A DNA stretch of 64,000 nt from Dipteris shenzhenensis (taxonomy: Eukaryota > Polypodiophyta > Polypodiopsida > Gleicheniales). Positions 59,071 through 64,000 of the stretch are shown here, piece by piece. The DNA lies in NCBI GenBank assembly GCA_047967505.1, contig CM106539.1, one strand, 5' to 3'. The stretch's first letter is position 1; every line of letters begins with the position of its first letter. Position numbers and translations under genes: made by a program. The notes under the pieces are model-generated. The model worked only from the letters and a program-made list of their open reading frames with translations, was not told the origin of the DNA and searched no databases.

Positions 59071-59105
59071 TCCTTCACTTCATCTATCCCGCCCTGTTTC
59101 TCTTC

Positions 59106-60311
59106 ATGGAGGACCAGTTCAAAAGTTATTCTCGCAAGGAGTCGACCCGGGACTCCAAAAGACAGCAAGTTGATGTCTCTGTTGTAGATTCTGTAGATGC
59201 TCACTATGTTTTTGACATGCTCAAAGATGAATTTCATCACAGCCGGAAGGAGTGGGCCAAACCTCCCCCGGCCATCAAATACAAGTTGAAGCTGCCTTCT
59301 TTGGTTGCTCCTCTTCGAAAGTTCTCTCAGCAAGCAGTTATCATTTTCTTCCCAGGCAAGTTACCTTCAGCAAATGATGTGGCCCAGTGGGTTCAGGCAT
59401 TGTTGGGAGGCTGCTTTGTTGAAGGAGTATACTTTGCTTCAAGGGGTTTTTATGAAGTGCACTTTTCGGATGCCTCATATCGTCAGCAGATATTGGAGAT
59501 GTCGCCTTTATTCTATGGCAGACAAATGGTGCATGTCATGCCATGGTCGCCAAATAAGGATTACCACAGCCTCATTCGACATCACTGCCCCGTATGGGTT
59601 GAGGTAGTGGATTTTCCGGACTATATGAGGGCTGAGTTACCAAGTTTGGCAGCCACCTTGGGGCAAGTTGTATGCCCTCCCCGTCCTTCGGGTAATCGCA
59701 ATCGCTTTTGTATTCTATGGGATACAGATCACCCAACCCCTCCTTCCATTGCGGTAGAAGTGGAGGATGTTCCCCTTGGTGAAAAATATTTTGATCTGAA
59801 ATGGGGAGTTTTTGCAGGTGCTTGTTTCACATGCCATAAGTTTGGCCACTTAGCCTCACAGTGTCCTGCAGTACTGCATCAGCTCCCACCCACAGCTATT
59901 GCTCCAGAAAATACTCCCCCCCCAACTTATGCCCCGGGGTCCAAGGCAATGCTTTCCAAACTGGGTGATGTGGCTCCCAAATCTGTCCCTTCCAAAGAAA
60001 ATATGGTTCAGGTTCTAGCTAAGCAAAAGGATAAGGGGAAGGGCAAAATTTCAGAATCTCATGCCTCTCCCCAGGCTGTCTGGCAGCAACCCAAAAAGGT
60101 ATTCGCTCTTAAACCACGTCCATTACAGTCTCGCCATTGGGATGCTTCAACTTCTACCCCTGGTCAGACCTCTACCCCCGCTGACAGCCTTGCTTCTCAA
60201 TTGTGGGTTGATGTGTTAAAAAGAGGCATTCCTGTATGTGACAATGATGAGGATCATAGAGCTAATGATCCAGGAGCACAGGTGGATGTTGATGTCGTGG
60301 CTGAGGCCTGA
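59106..60311 (+). CDS. LINE C ORF1: RNA-binding protein with CCHC knuckle
   Basis: 401 residues from ATG at 59106 to TGA at 60309-60311. An upstream in-frame open stretch lies in the leader, so this ATG (MEDQFKSYSRKES) is chosen because domain-like sequence starts here. About residues 70-200 resemble the DUF4283 fold common in plant LINE ORF1 (VIIFFPGKLPSANDVAQWV, GGCFVEGVYFASRGFYEVHF). A zinc knuckle C-x2-C-x4-H-x4-C (CFTCHKFGHLASQC) begins near residue 240. The rest is Pro/Lys-rich and probably disordered. It should bind the element RNA. It is intact and is followed by ORF2 after 47 bases. Confidence 0.85.
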   Translation: MEDQFKSYSRKESTRDSKRQQVDVSVVDSVDAHYVFDMLKDEFHHSRKEWAKPPPAIKYKLKLPSLVAPLRKFSQQAVIIFFPGKLPSANDVAQWVQALLGGCFVEGVYFASRGFYEVHFSDASYRQQILEMSPLFYGRQMVHVMPWSPNKDYHSLIRHHCPVWVEVVDFPDYMRAELPSLAATLGQVVCPPRPSGNRNRFCILWDTDHPTPPSIAVEVEDVPLGEKYFDLKWGVFAGACFTCHKFGHLASQCPAVLHQLPPTAIAPENTPPPTYAPGSKAMLSKLGDVAPKSVPSKENMVQVLAKQKDKGKGKISESHASPQAVWQQPKKVFALKPRPLQSRHWDASTSTPGQTSTPADSLASQLWVDVLKRGIPVCDNDEDHRANDPGAQVDVDVVAEA

Positions 60312-60358
60312 CAGCTCATACTTTACTCTGCCTTTTGGTTTGACTGTACATATCTTCT

Positions 60359-63300
60359 ATGTCTACTTCAATTACTTGCATCACATACAATGTTCAGGGT
60401 CTTTGCAATGTCAATAAGTGGAGACTTTTTTGGCATTATGTACATAGAATGCATCCCGATGTGATCTCTTTACAGGAACACAACCAACACTTCTTGGCTG
60501 GCCAGCAAGGCCACTATGCTGGTTATGATATTTTTTATGCTGGCACAATGCACTTTTCGGGGGTTTGCATGCTGGTAAAACATGATATACAGCCCATGGT
60601 TGCTTACAATGACCCTCAGGGTCGATGGATGGTGATCAGGTGCACCTGGCAGGCTGATCTCTATGAAATTGCATCTGTTTATGCCTCACAAACTTCTGCG
60701 ACTAGAGCTCAAATGTGGGCCTCTCTCCAACAATATCCATGGCTGTCCAATGCTTTCTTGTGTGGAGACTTTAACAACTCGCCTGCCACTCAAGACAATA
60801 CTACTCATCGCTCTCACATGATCCCCACTGAGCTTCGACATTGGGAAGATATGCTCTCATCTCTGCATGTAGAAGATCTATGGCTCTCAACAAGAGACAC
60901 AGATATGGGTTATACATATCATCACAATGCCTTTACTCATTACTGGGCTCGACTTGACAGATGGTACTTGCTCCATGCTCAGCAGTATGCTGATTTTACA
61001 TGTACATTACGGGTTGATCACTCACTCTTGCTATCTGATCATTTTCCAGTATGCTTGACATTATCAATAGCACGTCTGACAGATGATATGCCTTTTTTTG
61101 GTCGTCGCCTGCTCCATGTTAATAGTGCCTATTTGCTTCATCAACAATTTCAGAACATGGTGAGAGTGGCTGTCCGTCCCCTCCTCTTACATGCTCAGGA
61201 AGATATGGATTTTGCATGGATCAGTTTTGCTCTCCGCTTACAGACTATTATTCAAGACTATGGACAGAGTTACATGGGAAACCTCAGGCTTAAGTTGAAA
61301 TGGGCTCAATCTCACAAGCAGCAAATGGATGCAATCAGTTCTCATAGGCAGCTTACCCCTTCTGAACAGGATTCTTGCGCCTATGCGGTTCATATCATCC
61401 ACCAAAATGATCTTCGCAAATTAAAGAAGTGGCAAATCCGAGCTCGCATGAAACCCCTTTTAGATAAGGGCTGCTCCTCCAAAGCTTTTTTCAAAAGTCT
61501 CCATGCTGATAGGAGAAAGGAGGATATTTGTAGGATCAAGAAAGATGATGGTACCTGGACCACTTCCAAATCAGAATTGGAATTGCAATGCTCTAGTCAT
61601 TTTTAGCATCTCCTCTCTCTTCAGCCTGATCATTTGATGCAAGTGAATGCAGCTAGATCTCAATTTCTCATGCATGTCCAGCCCATATTGTCTCGGGAAC
61701 AGGCCTATGCATTGGAGCAGCCTTTTATGCTTAGTGAACTGGATGATGCCTTGAGTCATCTACGCAAAAACAGCTCTCCTGGTTGGGATGGATTGACTGT
61801 TGAATTCTTTCGTGCATTTTGGGGTGATCTCAAGAACACTCTTCTTCTCATGATCAATCATGCTTGGGCAGAACAATCTCTTCCTCCATCCTGGAAACAT
61901 GGCCTAGTAAAATTGATTCCCAAAAAAAGGTTATGTGAAACGATGGCTGATTGGCGGCCTATATCTCTCATGCCTGTCATTTACAAACTCATTGCTAAAA
62001 TGATTGTCCTCAGGGTTCGCTTCTTTTTGCAAGCAGGACTTCATCCTAGGCAGTATGGGTTTGTCCCTAGAAGGCAGATCACATACAATATCTCCAATGC
62101 CCTACTTGCGATTGAGTATGCCAAATACTCCAAACAAGATGTTCTCATTCTGCAAGTAGACATTGCGAAAGCATTTGATACAGTCCATTGGGATTTTATC
62201 TCTCAGACTATGCATAAATTGGGATTTGGCCCTCGGCTTGTCCACATCATCTACTGGCTCTATTCTCAAGCCACGGCGCAATGCTTGCTTGGTGGTGGGT
62301 TGTCAAGAACCTGGACTATGACCCGCTCAGTGAGACAGGGTTGCCCTCTCAGTTCCTTACTGTATGCCATTTCTACCCATCCGTTACTGTTGCATATGGA
62401 CTATCTTGCAGACACAGGACAGCTTCATGGCTTGCAAATCCTAGGGGCACAGTCATTTCTTGCACAGGCATATGCTGATGATTCATACTTTATGCCCAGG
62501 AATTCTCAAAGTGACCTTTCTCTTTTAATGCACATGCTGAATGACTTTGGCATAGCTGCTGGACTGCACATCAATTTCCAGAAATCAAAACTTCTAGCTT
62601 TGAAAGAAGCTGATTGGCATGCACTTCTCTGGCCAGGCCACATTATCTCTTCCCATACTATTGTCAGGCATCTAGGTTACCCCATTGGCTGGAATATTAC
62701 CCCGCATCAACAGCTCAAATGGGTGCTTCAAAAGATTAACAAGAAGCTGGAATACTGGCATTTGTCCACCTGGCCTCTACATGTTCGACTTCGGATAGTA
62801 CAGTCCATCATTATGGCATATGTGCAATTTTATTTGCCTCTTCTTCCCTGGTCTTTCAAGCATTTGGCTTCCTATATGTCCCAGGCTATGGAGATATTTT
62901 GGAAAAGCAAATCTCATAAAAAGGCCTTGCGACTACTACCTATGCAGTCCATTTGTTCACCTAAGACTCATGGGGGGCTGAATATTCTCAATCTCCAGGT
63001 TTATATGTTGGCACGAAAGAGCACTATGATTGCTGATTTTCTTCAGCAAAAACAGCCATGGGCTATTATGTTAGCAGCTATGTGTGGAAACATGGCGACT
63101 CATGCATATGGGCATTGGACTACAGATCACTGGGAAGCAGTCATGTCCACATTTCAAGGGAAAATTCCTGGCTGCCCTGTTTCTTCTGCTTTTATTCATG
63201 ATTGGAAGAGAAGTCTCTCATATGCAAAATGGACAGGTGCTTCTTCTCATCATGGTAATTCTTTTCGATTGGAAAGCATCCATTGGAGTAAGGTCTTTGA

Positions 63301-64000
63301 ATTGCCTCTCGCTCTACAGGCACCTATTAAAGCATACAATCTCATGAAATTGGGCGTCAGATTTGTTGGTGATGTTGTGGATCAACAAGGTTGTATGCTT
63401 TCATTTCCACAAGCTTGCAGGACATTCTCCTTGGGCCTGCATCATAGGTCCATTTGGAGAACACTTTCAGCTATGTTGCAGCCTTTTGTTCCAGTTCCTC
63501 GACTGTTTGCACAAGACAGATTAATGGACTGGAATTTGACTTCTTTACCTCCTTCTACCCATACGCTCTCAATGCACAATCTGACCTCTTCGAAGGTCTA
63601 CAGATTTCTTCTTCCACCGCCATGGATTGACAAGCATGCCAACTCTCTTTGGAATTTGGATAGGCCTTTATCTTGGTGGCAATCACGACTCATGAAAATC
63701 TGGAAAGCCAAATTGTCATTGAAACAGAGGCTTTTCTTTTGGAGATGTATTGTGGGAGCCTTTTCCATTGGGGTTAAATTGGCAGCACGCCGCATTGCTT
63801 CCCCTTCCTGTCCCCGTTGCTCTCAACAGTACGAGAGAGTTCCTCACCTATTATGGTCTTGCCCACAATCCCGCATACTGATCACTCATGTTTCTCATTT
63901 GCTGCAGCTTCGGTTTCCCTCTATCAGATTTGGGAAACTCTTCTGGATGTTTGGATGCCTCTCATCTCAGATGTCTCCATTCCTCCTCTTCTTTTACTGG
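60359..64000 (+). pseudogene. LINE C ORF2: endonuclease-reverse transcriptase, one stop, partial
   Basis: ATG at 60359 (MSTSITCITYNVQGL). The AP-type endonuclease spans residues 1-235 with Asn11, Glu40, GDFN (Asp137, Asn139) and SDH (Asp227, His228), all catalytic positions present. Codon 416 is TAG (61604-61606) between HF and HLLSLQ, consistent with a former CAG. The same frame then stays open to the window edge, about 800 more codons. RT follows: DWRPISLMPVIYKLIAKMI (531), VDIAKAFDTVHWDF (Asp601), SVRQGCPLSSLL (657) and YADD (705-708). The post-RT segment has GGLNILNL. A C-terminal knuckle, CPRC..H..C, starts at residue 1151. No frameshift seen. The 3' end and poly(A) lie beyond the window. 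With only one stop this is a very recent or barely inactivated copy. Confidence 0.85.

Larger units (their letters stand above)
58640..64000 (+). mobile_element. LINE C, nearly intact, runs off the right edge
   Basis: A 5' leader of about 460 bp, then ORF1 (59106-60311), a 47-bp gap, and ORF2 (60359 to beyond 64000). The organisation and domain order are those of L1-type plant non-LTR elements. ORF1 is open throughout; ORF2 has one in-frame TAG. Base composition is richer in GC than the decayed LINEs A and B, as expected for a young copy. The exact 5' end is uncertain; I place it after the TG repeat. Confidence 0.85.

Noticed and set aside
58836-59105. In-frame upstream extension of LINE C ORF1
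   Set aside because: It lies in the GTAC-rich leader, is low in complexity and has no domain. The ATG at 59106 is a better start.

Overview
This window reads as nuclear DNA of a land plant with a repeat-rich genome. It has plant-type telomeric repeats (TTTAGGG), genes with spliceosomal introns, LINEs, copia elements, a tandem satellite, and an endonuclease-less Penelope-like retroelement (PLE) attached to telomeric repeats. PLEs of that kind, and genes of the DUF7869 kind, are known to me mainly from non-seed plants and other eukaryotes, so a fern or lycophyte is my best guess. That is inference, not proof. I found no cellular gene that is clearly intact. Almost everything is a mobile element or its debris.

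Layout. 1-4.2 kb: a decayed minus-strand gene of the DUF7869 kind. 4.3-10.9 kb: about 35 monomers of a 182-bp satellite, the right half arranged in a five-monomer higher-order repeat of about 910 bp. 11.3-18.9 kb: an unrecognised minus-strand gene and a long plus-strand multi-exon gene ending in three tandem copies of a Ulp1-like (C48) cysteine protease module. 19.5-20.8 kb: a small two-exon gene remnant and short tandem repeats. 21.3-23.2 kb: a copia element cut down to its LTRs, primer binding site and a scrap of RT. 23.6-24.8 kb: a P-loop NTPase fragment resembling the CRN/RHS group, between 80-bp direct repeats. 24.8-29.1 kb: a 5'-truncated LINE (A) on the minus strand. 29.1-31.3 kb: an unrecognised, possibly LTR-element remnant.

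31.4-33.5 kb holds an internally deleted PLE on the plus strand. 33.7-36.0 kb holds a LINE (B1) with a 14-bp target-site duplication and an inverted 5' part, as twin priming produces. 38.5-44.4 kb is the centrepiece: a head-to-tail series of PLE copies on the minus strand, joined to and separated by TTTAGGG-like repeats. 44.4-46.7 kb is a second LINE B copy, 46.9-48.8 kb a copia gag/protease remnant, 49-58 kb microsatellites and degenerate repeats, and 58.6-64 kb a young LINE (C). LINE C has an intact ORF1 and an ORF2 broken by one TAG and running off the right edge.

Two themes link the parts. First, the PLE junctions fit a cycle of priming on a telomeric 3' end, 5' truncation, healing with new TTTAGGG repeats, then capture of the next element. 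Second, many stops that break the reading frames can be explained by one C-to-T change (CAG to TAG, CGA to TGA). In two places a neighbouring paralogous copy still carries the original codon.
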